Source: Pyxicephalus adspersus
Taxonomy: Eukaryota > Chordata > Amphibia > Anura > Pyxicephalidae
Length of the DNA: 64,000 nt
NCBI RefSeq assembly: GCF_032062135.1
Contig: NC_092869.1
Span: 44,290,758 to 44,354,757, forward strand
Reading direction: 5' to 3'
The position numbers and the translations under genes are program-made. Position 1 is the first letter of the stretch, and each line of letters starts with the position of its first letter. A model generated the notes under the pieces. It ran no database searches and was not told where the DNA came from. It saw nothing but the letters and a program-made list of their open reading frames with translations. Shown in pieces: positions 23,461 through 36,266 of this stretch.

Positions 23461-24875
23461 ATCATAATGAACCCAGAAGCATCCAATACTGATGTTAAAT
23501 GCAAGCTAAAAGCACACCAAATCTGTCCATCTGCTTTGAAGATTCTGAGTAGTTGTATAAATTGTATAACTGATTAGAGGTAACTCTTATCTTCCAATAG
23601 ATACCATAAGTTGGATTTTCAGCCAAGGGGAAACCATACCAAAAAGGAGTTAGTTTTTTATATTCCACTCCATGATTGGAGACCAAGCCTACCTGTAACA
23701 ACTCAAAAGATCACCCCTTGTCCATGACAGCCCAGTTTTTCCAAGTCAACTATAAATACTTTTTGGCAAATATGAGCCCACTGTTAGTCTGCAGGACTGC
23801 AATACTCCGCTTTTATCAAACATTTCACCATAAGATGTCTTTAGTCTTTTGAGTTGAAAGATGCCCAAGGAAGTTGTTTTTAGAGATGTCATGGACCCCA
23901 GGAAAAGATTATAACCATGCTTACCTGAGGTCAACTTATTGGAATTCCAACATGATAGTATCAGAAAAATAAATCTCAATGTTGGATAATACAGACAGTT
24001 TTGCCTTCAGATTCTTTCGCATATGAGTGTTACCCATTCCTTCTCATCATCCTCCTCTGTTCATATCTTGTTACACAACTCTTCAGGCAAAATACAAATT
24101 GAGGAAACTGTCCAGCAAATAACATGATGGAGAAAACACGCGGTAATTTGTCATGAGAATGCCGAGCTGTCAAGGTGATTCTGGGGATCAGACATTTTGG
24201 TGGAAATCAAAGTTGCCACCTGTGATTATAAAATTCCGGGGTCTCGCTGTCTCAGACATATCGCTGCAGACATCACCCCCTCCCCTTGTCCGGACAGGAA
24301 AAACAAGCCACATTTGCCAAATGTCAATAAATGACACAGCTCCGTTTATTAAAGATGTTGATAGAAAGCCCAAACTTTCAGCTCTTATTTCCATCAAATC
24401 ATAGACGAGAGATGGATCCGATAAGAATTGTTTAAGTTGTTCTTGAATGGATGCCTGAGTGCGATCGCCCCGTTTACACAAGATAACCAGATTAGGCAGA
24501 CATTTCCCCGGCTCTCCTAATCTCACATTCATCTGACCCATCGGGACAATTTAGAGAAAACATATGAAGAAAGTTCAGCTCTGAATTAGACGCAGATTCT
24601 GTTTATCTTTTACATTCCGTTTGCTCTTCATAATAAAGTTTTAGGCAACCTGGTCATGACTGTAGCATGAAGGGTAATTAAGTTTTCTAAGGAGACTTTT
24701 TGCATTAGTCCCTCTGTTTTGTAGATTTTGTAACACACCGGTAGTTATCCGTATATTTAGAAGCCCAAAAGATCAGTGACCCCTTTTTCTTAAGCGTTAG
24801 TGGGGCCATTGCTTAGAGCATAGAAGTGAAAATGTTCAGCCTTAGCCAGCATGTGCCGAATCCTAGGGAGTTAGG

Positions 24876-25110
24876 TGTCAATGAGTCAATATCCTAAATC
24901 CCCAATGAGTCAATATCCTAAATCCCCAATGTGTCAGTGTATCATCATTCTGAGGCTCAAAGTGTCAGAGTATCAATGTTATCGATTGCTAAGTATCAGT
25001 ATTTCATTGTTCTTTTTGTATTTGGCCCCTTGGTGTTGTATTATTGTCCTGGATCTCTCAGTGTCACGTTGTCATGGTCTTAAATGCCCCAAGTGTCAGT
25101 GTATGACTTA
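24876..25110 (+). repeat. short degenerate tandem repeat
   Basis: 'caatgagtcaatatcctaaa' occurs twice at 24879-24925, followed by looser copies of a unit with 'agtgtcagtgtatca' up to about 25110. Confidence 0.6.
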
Positions 25111-25184
25111 TCTGGAACCCCAAATTGTTAGTGTGTCATATGTTGTATACTGTATGCGTGAGTATTATCAAATAGAAATATCTC

Positions 25185-25395
25185 CAACCCACCCTACCTA
25201 CCCCATACACACCTTTCCACCTACCTACCCCATACACAGCCTTCCCACCTACCTACCCCATACATAGCCTTCCCACCTACCTATCCCATACACAGCCTTC
25301 CTACCTATCTACCTACCTACCTACCCGATACACAGCCTTCTCACCCACCTACCCCATACACAGCCTTTCCACCTACCTACTATATACACAGCCTT
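25185..25395 (+). repeat. minisatellite, unit about 31 bases
   Basis: Six to seven copies of 'ccacctaccta' plus 'ccccatacacagccttcc', with a CCTA tetramer expansion near 25305-25325. Confidence 0.9.
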
Positions 25396-25469
25396 CCCAT
25401 CAGTCCTCTTCTGCTGCCTTTTTTTGTAATTTCCTTTATTTGCTTCCATTGCACCTTGGATTCAAATTC

Positions 25470-25790
25470 GACCTCCTGAGGTATGGGGTGTTTTAAAATA
25501 TGGTGTTTGGTGGACAGTTAAAGAAGTGGGAGTTTTAAAGTAAATGATTGACTATAGAGAGGCTGGTGTAATTGTCCCCGAGAATGGTGTTTTGCTTCTA
25601 GGGGCCAGACAATATAAAAGGGGTCTCCCGGTGGAAAGAGGTTTCGTGGTCCTTGGCCTAGTAGAAGTCTCCAGGCTAGAGATCAATAAGATGCTGTTAT
25701 TGTTGGTTTTATTAACATTGTAATAAAGGGCCGCTGTGGCCAATTTATACCACAAACGATGTGTAAGTGTGTTTTATCTAAGCAGGAGAT
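25470..25790 (+). repeat. possible solo LTR or retroelement end
   Basis: The block contains 'acaatataaaaggggtctcc' (a TATA-like word), a later 'attgtaataaagg' and 'ggccgctgtggccaattta'. This order (TATA box, then AATAAA) is what an LTR shows. Target duplications and a TG...CA border could not be fixed. Confidence 0.3.
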
Positions 25791-26715
25791 TGTTGGGGGA
25801 CATATGAAGAAATCCTTTATTTTACCTTGTCATGTCTACAATTGAGTAAAATTATAACAATATATACATCAGAATAAAGCAATTGTATGAATGAGACAAA
25901 TGCCTTTTTGCCTCCTTGGAATATTAGACATTAGCTCAGGACACACACTTTCACACAGTCATGTGAGGACAAAACACAATTATACCTAAATTACAGAAGA
26001 GAAACCAGAGACTGAAAGTCATTCTCATCTCAGCAGGAAAAAAAAATTTGGGAAACGACATCATAATTTATCGAGGTTATTGAGATTACATTAATATCGG
26101 GGTAATATACTTTGCAGTTCTCTGGGGGAAACAGAAAATGGCCTAAAACATACTTAGGTTCCACCCTGCTATCACAACAAAAAAAGAGTGTGAACACATT
26201 GCCCCTCTTAGGAGACCGAACTCTAGAAGAGTAGTAAAGAAAGTGTTAGGTTTACGTCGTGAAATGTATCGTGTCGGAATTGGAAGAGACGTTGGCAAAT
26301 GAGAACAAATAGTGTTAAATCCATTAGCGAGCACACATGTTGTGTGCAAAATAATACAAAGTTAACAGCTAGTGGGGAGCAAGTGTGTGGGGATTGTAAA
26401 TTCGATCCTCCCTCTCCTTTAGCTCCTTCCATCATATTTTGCCAGATGCTAAAATTTGGCAACAACGAGCAACTTTAACCTAAATGTATTTAGCAGTTTA
26501 TTCATTAGCAGGCTTAGAGGAATTTCATTTTTTAATCATTTTGCAAATCACAATTTCCTGCTTCATTGTGCTCTGAGGATATCTTGGAAACTTTGCAAAG
26601 GTTTTGAAGGCCATTTTAGGAACTCAGCATGTGAACGACGCGGGAGATGTCTTGTTCGATGGAGATCATTGCTAGTTTTGCTGCTTTTGGAAAACTTTCC
26701 ATTTCATTTAACATG

Positions 26716-26731
26716 TCACCCCCCCCCCCCA
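26716..26731. repeat. poly-C tract
   Basis: Run of about 13 C after 'catgtca'. Simple sequence. Confidence 0.8.
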
Positions 26732-26899
26732 TATTAACACCTATCATGTGCACCAAAAATCAATGTACGGGATTGTGATGAGAACCATGAGGAATATAAG
26801 CAGTGTCCTGATGAAACTTTAGAAACTTAGACAAAAAAAACTATCCAAGCATGTATAATAGACACTGCTTGTCGTTTTTATGTCTGTCCATAAAGCAGA

Positions 26900-27480
26900 G
26901 AATGCTGCTACCTGTTACAGGTTGCCTCCCGCTGCCAGGAAACATAGGATTACCTTAGGAGCAATCTAAGTGACCTCCTGGTCTTCTCCAGAGCACCGCG
27001 CAGGAAGTGATGAGCTGGTGACCCTGGTGGTCATCGGACTACTTTGCTGCAAGGAGTTCACCAGGTTTCAACCCCCAAGCTCTCTCTACCAGGGGGTGAC
27101 AGGGGGATGACATCAGGCTGGAACACAGCAAGGCAAGGTGGTTGAACACGCCAGGGTCAGGACCGGTGGCAGACAAGGAGGCAAGGTCAAACCAAGGTCT
27201 AGATCAGAAAATCAGAACAGAGAACAAGCTGGTAGGTAGGCAGGGAATGCACTGAGAATCCAGTAACCTGAGCCTGGAACTGGAGAGATTTAAGGGTCTA
27301 GCAGCCAATGGCAGGACAGGACTGAACAATCTGCTCATTGGCTGCAGCACCTATTCTAGGATCCCCTTAAGCTGTGCGGTTTATGTGCAGGGGATGCTGA
27401 GAATGGTGAAAAATTCATGGCTAAAGGGAAGCAGGTGATGCTGAATCTTGCTAAGCAGATGATTTGGAGGCTGAATGGTA
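26900..27480 (+). repeat. LTR-like dispersed repeat, copy 1
   Basis: It contains 'gccagggtcaggaccggtgg', 'cagacaaggaggcaaggtc' and a later part with 'gctcattggctgcagcac', 'aggggatgctgag' and 'atggctaaagggaa'. The later part recurs at 59800-60020. The repeated, GC-richer character suggests an LTR or retroelement fragment. No coding region is attached. Confidence 0.45.
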
Positions 27481-28343
27481 ACACTATCAGTGTCCTTGTA
27501 GCATGCTAATTGAGTTTCCAAGGATCAATTTGACAAGAATGACAGGTACACAGCGAGGAATCCAAGAATTGAACAAGAATTGGATGTTGAAGATTTAAGC
27601 AGACAGTACAAGGAGAGGTTGGAAGTCTGAGAGCCCCAACAATTGGGGCAGAGATAAGTCTGGAGGTAGAAAGTCTAAAAAATAAGGAAATGGACCAATA
27701 TTGTGATTTAAGGTCCAAGCATGCAAGATAAAGACAAGTGTATAAACCCAAGCAAATGACAAACAAAGCTTATAAAAGAACAAACAATAATTGAAAAAAT
27801 AATAGAATATTGGTCATAGCAGAGCTGAGAAGAAACAAGCTAGGAAGATACATTTCTAACGGGGCATTCTGTGAACAGGAGCCGGGTGGTTACCCAGAGT
27901 TATCTGGATTCAGGAACACAGGGAAGGGGTATCACCGCTTTGTTCCGGGTACTGCAATTCTACAAGGCTTAGATTCTGGGTATTTCATCTCTGCCATGTT
28001 CAGCACCTTCTGTTTAATTTACCTACACATAGCACACAGCACACATGGTTTCATGAAACATTCACACATTGCTCCGGTCAGAGCAAACTATCAATGGTCA
28101 TGGGAGGCCCCCAGGTCGGAGTACCAGCCAAAGAAATGGTTGGGCCAAAGCAGAAGGAACCTCAGATGAAAGCTAAGAAATAATCACTTACATCTGGATC
28201 CATAGGACTAAAGTCACCACAAGGGACTGGAACAAGACCAACGAGCTTGTCACCACTGTACCATACAAACCAAATTCCGTCTTCCTTCTTCCCTTAACAC
28301 GTATAGATTGGACACTTATCACAGACATGAGATCCGATGACCA

Positions 28344-28856
28344 GGGATGAGCGAGCAAGTTTTTAAAACCCGATCTCATGGTGAAATTAAAATTTTAAAT
28401 AAGATTTCGGGCTGTGCTGATCAATGAATGTGATCACCCGGCACTAGAGGTTAAATGGGGACACGTCTCCCAATTCAAAACCTCTAGTGCTCTCTGATTG
28501 GCTAAAGAAAGCTTTCCTCAACCAATCAGGGAGCACTAGAGGTTTTGAATGGGGATACTTGTCCCCATTTAACCTATAGTGCCAGGGATCTTCTCAATGA
28601 ATGCGGCCATGGACGCATTTTTTGAGAACAGTGTGCGATCCCTGGCACTAGAGGTTATTTAACCTCTAGTGCCCTGGGGATCGCAATCAGGAGGATTCCC
28701 AGGCAATCCTCTGAATCCCCTGTGAATCCTGTTATATTTTCCTTGATCTTCTGATGGTTCCGCGAAATTGGTTCGCCGAAATTTCATGGAACCATCGGAA
28801 TTTCGAGGAAATTTTCACGAGAATGCTAGAGGCTTTCTCACTCATCCCTACCGATG
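28344..28856. mobile_element. TAGGGATGAGCGA-type foldback element
   Basis: The ends 'agggatgagcgag' (28344) and 'ctcactcatcccta' (28856) are inverted. The interior is itself palindromic. 'ggcactagaggttaaatggg' and 'acctctagtgc' recur in both orientations four times between 28440 and 28680. 'ctgattggctaaagaaagc' pairs with 'gctttcctcaaccaatcag'. The same internal logic is seen in the element at 40115-40985. No coding capacity. Confidence 0.7.
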
Positions 28857-28984
28857 ACCAAAGAATCCCAGCATGCCTACATTTGTATTATTCTACCATT
28901 ACTCATATATATTATATCATCAAAACCCAATTTGAGCATGGAAAGCAATAGTGAAGGAACAATCAAATCCAGCCAGATATTTCT

Positions 28985-29300
28985 GTACCTGAGCTTGTAT
29001 TTATGTAGCACCAACATATTCCACAGTGCTGTACATACTCATGTCACTAGCTGAACTCACAATCTAATGTCCTCTCCATAGTCATTACCACAGACTAAGT
29101 TCATTTTGGGTTAATGTTTATAAATCTACGTGCATGTTTTTGGGATGTGCAAGGAAACAGGAAAGCCTGAAGGAAACCCACACAATCATGGGGAGAACCT
29201 GCAAACTCCATGCAGATAGAGTCCAGGCTGAGATTGGAACCTGGAACTCAGCACTGCAAAGGTCAGAGTGCTAACCACTGAGCTAAATGACCTGCAGGAG
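28985..29300 (-). mobile_element. tRNA-derived SINE, copy B
   Basis: Same structure as the copy at 5515-5825. The minus-strand head has box A near 29270-29288 and a box-B-like region near 29228-29240. The centre has 'aacccacacaatcatgggga' and the tail 'gtagcaccaacatattccac' at the plus-strand left. The head is slightly more decayed. Confidence 0.75.
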
Positions 29301-29937
29301 CATTCATTGTTCTTTTCAGTGACAACAATATTCAGGATAACAACTTTCTGTGTGACCCGCCTGCTAAATGAATTATAAAACAGATTGTCACACTGGTGCG
29401 ATCCCTAGAACCTCCCAGCCCCCAATGCCTGAAAACATGTCAGGGTGATAGCATTGTGCCAGGCAATAGTATCTGATTGGCTTACAGGCCATCAAATTCT
29501 CTTTCTGCTCTCCAAGGGCTTTTGGAAAAATTCTATATAATAAAACCCCTTTTATATAATAAATGTATACCTAGAACCCTTAGCATTTTCTTTAGCTGGA
29601 GTTCTGCTTTAAGCTCTTCCATGCAGAATTGTCATTTCTATGACCGCCCCGGGGGTTGATATATTACAGCCATCATTTATCTGTTGTATGAATAAGCAAA
29701 AACAGATTTTTTTTGGTATTAAACACACAAAGACTTTTTATCAGGCAGAGATTTTTCTGGGAAGTATTGTGAGCAATTTATCTGCTTGATTCCAACATAT
29801 TTCATTTTCAAGGTGAAAATAATTCACCAAAACTGGCAACTCCGCAGGTTTACAAAGACTCTGACCACTTTTTTTTTGCAGAGCAAATATCGGATTAGGT
29901 CTATTATTTCCAGTAAAGAGTTTAGATTTCCACATAA

Positions 29938-30366
29938 ATGTATAATAATAGTGTGTGACTGTCGGGGGGACATTAGAGTGTCAGCTCCTCTGTACAGAGA
30001 CTGATGGGACTAGCTCAGTGATCTATGTACAGCACTGCAGTATATGTCAGAGCAATAGAAATATATAATAATAGTGTGTGACTGTGGGGGGACATTAGAG
30101 TGTCAGCTCAGCTATATAAATGTATAATAATAGTGTGTGACTGTGGGGGGACATTAGAGTGTCAGCTCCTCTGTACAGAGACTGATGGGACTGGCTCGGT
30201 GTCTCTGTACAGCACTGTGGTATATGTCAGAGCAATATAAATGTATAATAATAGTGTGTGACTATGGGGGGACATTAGAGTGTCAGCTCCTCTGTACAGA
30301 GACTGATAGGACTGGCTCAATGTCCTCTGTACAGCACTGTGGTTTATGTCAGAGCTATAACTGTTA
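29938..30366 (+). repeat. tandem repeat, unit about 120 bases
   Basis: Three long units (29938-30061, 30121-30241 and 30242-30366) and one short unit (30062-30120) begin 'tgtataataatagtgtgtga'. They share 'acattagagtgtcagctcct', 'gtacagagactgatgggact' and 'tgtacagcactgtggtatat'. The short unit lacks its second half. Each unit ends 'gcaatataaa', like a SINE tail, so the array may have grown from one. Confidence 0.9.
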
Positions 30367-30379
30367 GCTGTGTTCATTA

Positions 30380-31790
30380 TTAATAATGAAATGCTTTGTT
30401 GTAACATTTTAGATTATTTAAATTGGTAAAGAAATCATTATTTTATATATTATTCTTTTTACCTAAATGAATATTAAGCTGTATAGAAGGGGTGGCCGCA
30501 GAGAAGGTTTGGGCTCATGAAATGTGTGTTCCTCAGTTCTCTGGGTTTGATTCGGCACAGAATTGTCCCGAGTGTCTTTGTGAAGTGTAAATACTGAGAG
30601 GAGTCACTAGAACATTATTAAAGTACATTCAGGTTAATGGTCTCTCAGCTTATATAATTCTGACTTCTAAACCAGCCAGGCCTCTGCTCCACAAGGTGAT
30701 TGGGTGACGGGGAAATATGTTCACCTAATCAGCCGTATAGAGTTGCACTTGAGTCGTCAATATTATGTTTCCGAGTCCCAGCCAAGTGCTGAGTGAATGG
30801 TTGGTCTGTTTGGACACGGGGGCTCTGCGGCTGCTCCGCGACAAAACTCGCACTTTGCATGAATGGCCGGGCTTGTGCTGCAAAGTTGTCTTTGGTGGGG
30901 ATGTTAACATTCACTCTCCGCATTCCTCCAACATTCAGAGGGAATCGCAAGTCACAGTGGCCGGATCCTAAGAAAGGACCGGTTTGTTCTCTGCTAAAGC
31001 AAAACTCTTGAATCTTGCATGCACACGTTGCATGAATCCTTTTCTATTACTCATGGAATTCCTTGTGTAAAGAAATTAATAAATGTATCAGCTGAAAAGT
31101 ACAGGTAACATTGCAGAATTTTTGACTCCTGATCAGACCCTTCTTTAATAAATCTGATTCCCCTGCACACTGTGAGCTTCTCACAATGTGCATTAGAAGC
31201 TGCACCCCATCAAATAGAGCCCGCCCTATTTCCTGGTTGGGGGACATCCGGCACAATCTCACCCCTTCCCCTGCAGCCTTATTGGCCGTATCCCACCCCT
31301 TCGATTCATTGGATTTCAGTTCCTATATTCTTGGGCTCAGAACTACATGTGTGCAATACTTAGGTTACTATATATGCAAATAGAGAAACTCTCACACCTT
31401 CAGACTGACACCCACCTATCAAGGCATTTTAATATTTGCATAACTCCTCCGAGGAGCAACTATGCATATTGCAATGAACTTCCAAGGGCCCAAGGGTTAC
31501 TTCTGCTTTAGGTCCAAATTTACTTCTTGTCCTAGGGTGACAACACTTCCCCCAAGACATAGCATAGTAGATAGGTGTTGTCACCCCATAATTGTTACTG
31601 TTAGAATGATCAAGTGAAAGTAAACTAATGCAGCCACTGCAATATATGGTTATCCTTGGGCTGGGATACATTTTGATAGATGAACAATAACGCCTAAATT
31701 CTTTTCATTTCTCCCTTATAACAGATTCCAGGTTTTGTGTTTCCTGGTTAAGATAAAAAAAAAACCGTCTACTGTTGTGTGTCATGTGAA
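30380..31790. other. unassigned stretch, no gene seen
   Basis: Frames of 60-80 codons on both strands, no recognisable family, no repeat structure noticed. Confidence 0.35.
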
Positions 31791-31796
31791 GATTTC

Positions 31797-32215
31797 AACT
31801 CTTGAGCCAAAGAAATTGATCAGAACAATCTAGAATTTCTTTACGCTCGACTCCCACAGCTTTGGGCCTATCAGAGTTTCTCCATTGTTCCACTCGACTG
31901 ATGACCCAACCTTGTGTGCAGATATCAGAGCAGTAAATATTGTTTTGGAGGACGGCTCTAATTGTTGTGGAGATGAACCACAGAACCAAAGTCACAGAAT
32001 AATAAATCTCTTTCCAGGCCCAGTCAGGTGAAGTCATTGCGTCAATGTAGATGGTTCCTTGGATTAGGTGAGGCTCACCTCCGCATCCTCCATTGTGATG
32101 GACACACCGGGTCAGCTCTGGGAAAATGATTGGGCTGCCTTTCCCCCGTTTCTGGATGAAATCTGACCCAGCTTGTACCATGTTTGATTTGTTGAGTTTT
32201 GCTATCTTCTGTGCC
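31797..32215 (-). other. open frame with splice-like borders, possible exon
   Basis: A minus-strand frame stays open from the stop near 32231 to 31795. It has a first Met at 32179-32181 and reads MVQAGSDFIQKRGKGSP. Upstream a pyrimidine-containing 'ttccaccccag' could be an acceptor at about 32216. Inside, a good donor-like 'ggaggtgagcc' lies near 32080. A hydrophobic stretch around 31945-31990 (SVTLVLWFIS) could be a membrane segment. I do not recognise the protein. It may equally be chance or an old retroelement piece. No neighbouring exon was found. Confidence 0.15.
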
Positions 32216-32946
32216 CACTGGGGTGGAAATGCTGTTTAGGATAATTAAAATTTTATTGTGTGTAGGAAGCCTGCTCCTCCCTAAAACCCATCCACAAATC
32301 ATGTCTGCGATAAGTCTTCCGATCAGTCATGCGTTTGTTCATTACAGGCTTAGTTACCGGATGACCTGCTACAGAAAAAACTTCTTTCTTCAAAGGATCA
32401 CAGGCAGAGATGAATATCATAGAATGGAGATTCACACCCAAAATCGTCCACATTTAATGTTTGCTTCCCATAAGATAGCTCAATATGTTCTATGAATATC
32501 ACCAATGCATTTTTGGGGAGGATTAGGAGCTCCCCCTTCCATCAGGGCTATAAATACGATAGAAAATATACATTTGTGATTTAGCCAATATATAATGTAA
32601 ATTGTAAAGAAAAATGATGAAAAATGATTTATGATGTCCAGCATGATGATACGTCCACTCAGACTACTGAAACACCGCCTGTGGCATTTATAGAACCCAA
32701 CTGAATAAAAGAGAAACTTTTATTACAGGCTCTCATTTGGGGTGCGGAGCTCCATTGTTCTGTGAGCCGCCCACCCCAAGACCCCAAGATATCAAGTCCA
32801 CCCTAATTCACAAGCAAGATTTTACCTGGGATCCATGAATGGTATCTTACATTGTTCTTAATCCATCCCTCTAAAAGCTTGTTGTATTCATTTAGTAATC
32901 ATAATATCAGATAGACATCACTGAGTGCTTCTTGTTTAGCAAAGAA

Positions 32947-33241
32947 ATGATCATATTATTACTAGACAGTATTAATATAGCGCCAACGTATTATGCAGCG
33001 CTGTACAAAGTCTATAGTCATGTCACTAGCTGTCCCTCAAAGGCTCACAATCTAATGTCCCTACCATAGTCATATGTCTTTTTTGGTGGAAGCCAATTGA
33101 CCTAATTGCATGTTTGTGGAATGTGGGAGGAAACCCACACAAACACGCGGAGAACCCGCAAACTCCATGCAGATAGAGTCCTGGCCAAACCTGGGACCTT
33201 GCAAAGGCCAGAGTGCTAACCACTGAGCCACCATGCTGCCC
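32947..33241 (-). mobile_element. tRNA-derived SINE, copy C
   Basis: A well-kept copy. Box A (complement of 'gtgctaaccactgagcca', 33212-33229), a shortened box B region, the central 'acccacacaaacacgcggag' and the tail 'atagcgccaacgtattatgc' are all present. A 7-bp CAAAGAA lies on both sides (32940-32946 and 33241-33247), a plausible target-site duplication. Confidence 0.85.
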
Positions 33242-33339
33242 AAAGAAGAACAGAATATAATCTATAATGTACAGAATTGTATACAGAATGATGCTAAAGC
33301 ACAATGCCAATGTGTAATACAATAAGAAAAAAACAATAA

Positions 33340-33883
33340 CCTTCCTAGCGGTAGAAAAAAGTTGCTGAAAGCGGTAACCCCGAGTCACACTCGGGGTAGG
33401 TAATACTATGGGAAGTAATAGTAAATACAGCCTTACCTGATCCGCCGGCGTACCACGTCGTCCATCGCTGCAATCCCTGTCTTCTTTCTTTTTCCTCCGG
33501 CGTCTTCTGCATCCGATGAGTCACCGGGTAATTCCCGGTTACATCGGTACATGTGTACGCCCCGGCCGGGCGGGGCGGGAAATTCAAGATTCATTTGTGT
33601 TGCATTCTTTACAAAATAACTGTATTGAATGCAATACATTGGATTTATATGTGTAAAAGCAGTATATTGTATTTCATGAACATTTATTTTACAGTATATA
33701 AAAGAGTATATTATATATATATTTTTTTAATTTATTTAATGTATTACTTTTACATGATTTTGTGTTTCAAACTTTATTATACTCTTACTATTATATTATA
33801 CTGTAAAATAATGTTTCATGAAAACAATGTGCTGCTTTTAGACATAAAAGATAAAATCGGAAAGAAATGAACCGCTAGGGAGG
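33340..33883. mobile_element. piggyBac-like non-autonomous element
   Basis: The left end 'ccttcctagcggta' (33340) and right end 'accgctagggagg' (33871-33883) are inverted repeats. The right flank is TTAA (33884-33887) and the left is ATAA, one change from TTAA. TTAA targets with CC-starting ends are the mark of the piggyBac superfamily. The 5' third is CpG-rich with 'ggtaaccccgagtcacactc' and pairing GC arms (33525-33580). The rest is A/T-rich. A 105-codon frame at 33553-33870 is not transposase-like. Confidence 0.7.
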
Positions 33884-33889
33884 TTAAAA

Positions 33890-35620
33890 GAAAGCTGCTC
33901 TGACTGCATTGCTTCTATTTCCTGTTCCTCCAGCACAGGTCGTCCATGATTCCCCCTCCAGGCGGAATGAAGCCGAGGGTCATTTAACATTTACCATGAG
34001 CCTAGGGTGTGATGTAGCTACCCCAGGGGAGATACCACCAGGTCGCCCCAGACTAGAAGACGCATTCTGCACATTATTACAGTGGAATAAAATCAGTGTA
34101 AAGTAGAACAAGGCCAGGCTTTCAAATATTTACATATTTTTGACATGTATTAAATATGCTTTAAACAATCCCTGATTAGTCTCTGCTTCTGTAGGCGTTG
34201 TGATCCAAATTGTCCTCAACATTCAAAAGAGATCCAGTGAAGGGGATCAGGTCGGCACTCTGCCCCACCCGGATCCTGTGCTCCCGTCTGGTATTCAACT
34301 ACAGAATAGAATGCTGCTGAGTCAGTGCTGGGAGGGGCAACTTTAAAGATGAATTACCCTACAATTCATGCAGCTACAGAGGCCAGTGGAGATGGTGCAT
34401 TGTTTTATTTGTCATTTATTTGTTAAAAATCCAAAACCTTTGCATGGTTTAAAGGTAAAGAAGCCATACAGAGACATTACATTTATTTCTCAGATATTTT
34501 ATTAATAATTATACCCAAATGATTTCCATACTGAAGCATGAAATCCTCCAAACCTATATGGGTGCTGGTTGCAGAATGGCCTGCTACCTCCATTCTTAAT
34601 GCTCTGCCATGGTGGACAGCAGTGTTAATAACAATAAAAAATCTACATTTTGACAATTTCTGAGCCATGTGCTATGAGTTTATCTGACATTCCCAATCTT
34701 CCCCTATACACTAATCAGATCATTTCAAAATAATTTGTTATACCAGTAACCAGAGGAAGAAAGAAAAGCAGGAAAAAGGTCTCCAGCCAACAAAACTGCA
34801 ATATTCCGTACAGACAGCGAGGAAAACAAAGATCTGTCAGTTGTCACAATTGAAATTGAAACAGTTTGAAACTGAAATAAAGATGCAAAACTCAAAACTT
34901 ATTAAGGTTCTGGGTTTAGCAGGAGGTCAGGGGAGTGGAGGAGACGTGATTTCATCTGACTGCGGGTGAGAAGTGGGGATCATAGAGAGGATTCACAAAT
35001 GTTGGCTCGGGCTCTGTGCATGGAGAGTCGTTCCCCCTCCACCTCCGGCTGTCCACTATTGTTATTTGTATACAACGCTGCCTTGTCTGTAAATCCTGCA
35101 CCAACCAACTGCATTATAGCCAGGACTTTGTACCGTGCCATAGGAGATGAAGGCGATATATCAATTAATATCAGGGCCAGAAGAATACCTTTGGTCATTG
35201 AGGCCTCTTAATTGGTAACCCAGACAAACGTATTTTGGGGGGTTAGATAGTTTTTGGTGAAATTCACTAGAAATTGTTTCCTGGGGCAGCACGGGGCCAT
35301 CTTATTTTCCATTCATTTCCACCAGGGGTAAAAAGTGAATGTTTGCACCACAACGAGAAAAAAACTTATCTTCATCATTGTGACGCTTTTAGCAGATTTG
35401 GACAGTATGCATGTATTTATATTAGCTGCAGCTTCTGGATAATAATCTTTACCTATGTACAGCTCTGACAGATGTAGCCAATAGAGGGCCCCGTGCAGAG
35501 AATGCCCTTTGCCCCTCCCACACCCTGCCTGTCTCCACCCCTGTAAGGGGCCCCAGTTGGCTGAGAAGGGCCCTTTGGACTTCTCTATTCCATCCTCAGC
35601 TCTGTATCTCTTCATATAGA
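33890..35620. other. unassigned stretch, no gene seen
   Basis: Short frames only. The word 'ggtgatgtagctaccccaggggagataccacc' region near 34010-34040 loosely recalls U1 snRNA stem words but lacks the 5' end and Sm site. No RNA gene is called. Confidence 0.35.
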
Positions 35621-35626
35621 AACACT

Positions 35627-35822
35627 TTATCAACGCTTTCCAAGACTGGAGAACATTCATTATCATGGGTGAACCTGAGTGATTCCAGCAAACCTAGAAT
35701 GTATTTCTTTAAATCATTTGCTATTAGTTTGCAAGTGTTTTCAATTCCGGGGCTGCAGGATCACCCAGATTCCCCGATGACAGTCTATCTTCTCCTGTCT
35801 TGGAAAGCTTTAATAAATCAAT
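35627..35822. mobile_element. palindromic MITE, copy 2
   Basis: The arms 'gctttccaagactggagaac' and the complement of 'ctcctgtcttggaaagc' pair, as do 'gattccagcaaacc' and 'ggggctgcaggatcaccc'. Right end 'agctttaataaatcaat'. Same family as the copies at 1138 and 59186. Confidence 0.75.
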
Positions 35823-36266
35823 CATTAAAAGAGTTGCGAAAAAGCTGCAGCTGATTGCTGACTGTCAGATCTGATGCAATCTACATACGAGTTACCGTTT
35901 TCAATCGATTTCTCACAGCTGGACCAACAGGTGACACATAACCCCAACGTGTGGGCCATTCTGGTGGAATCAGACGTCCTCATCCTTGGCACCAAACCAA
36001 AGGTAAAGATGTGGTGACAAGTGGCAGAGACGTCGGCTTTTCCTTTATCTCTTTCATCTTTCTGCTCCATCGTTGCCCATCACATCACGGGGGATCACAG
36101 CAGGAACTTCCATTCAATGAGAACAACATGCAAAGATTGGGTTTTACTTCTTCAATATATATTGCAGCTAACCAGACCTTGGATGTTGGGGCCACATTAG
36201 TTTTAATTTTTTAGACTACAAACAATTTCAGCAAGTACAGAAAATACCCGTCAGTCCTGGCAGAAA

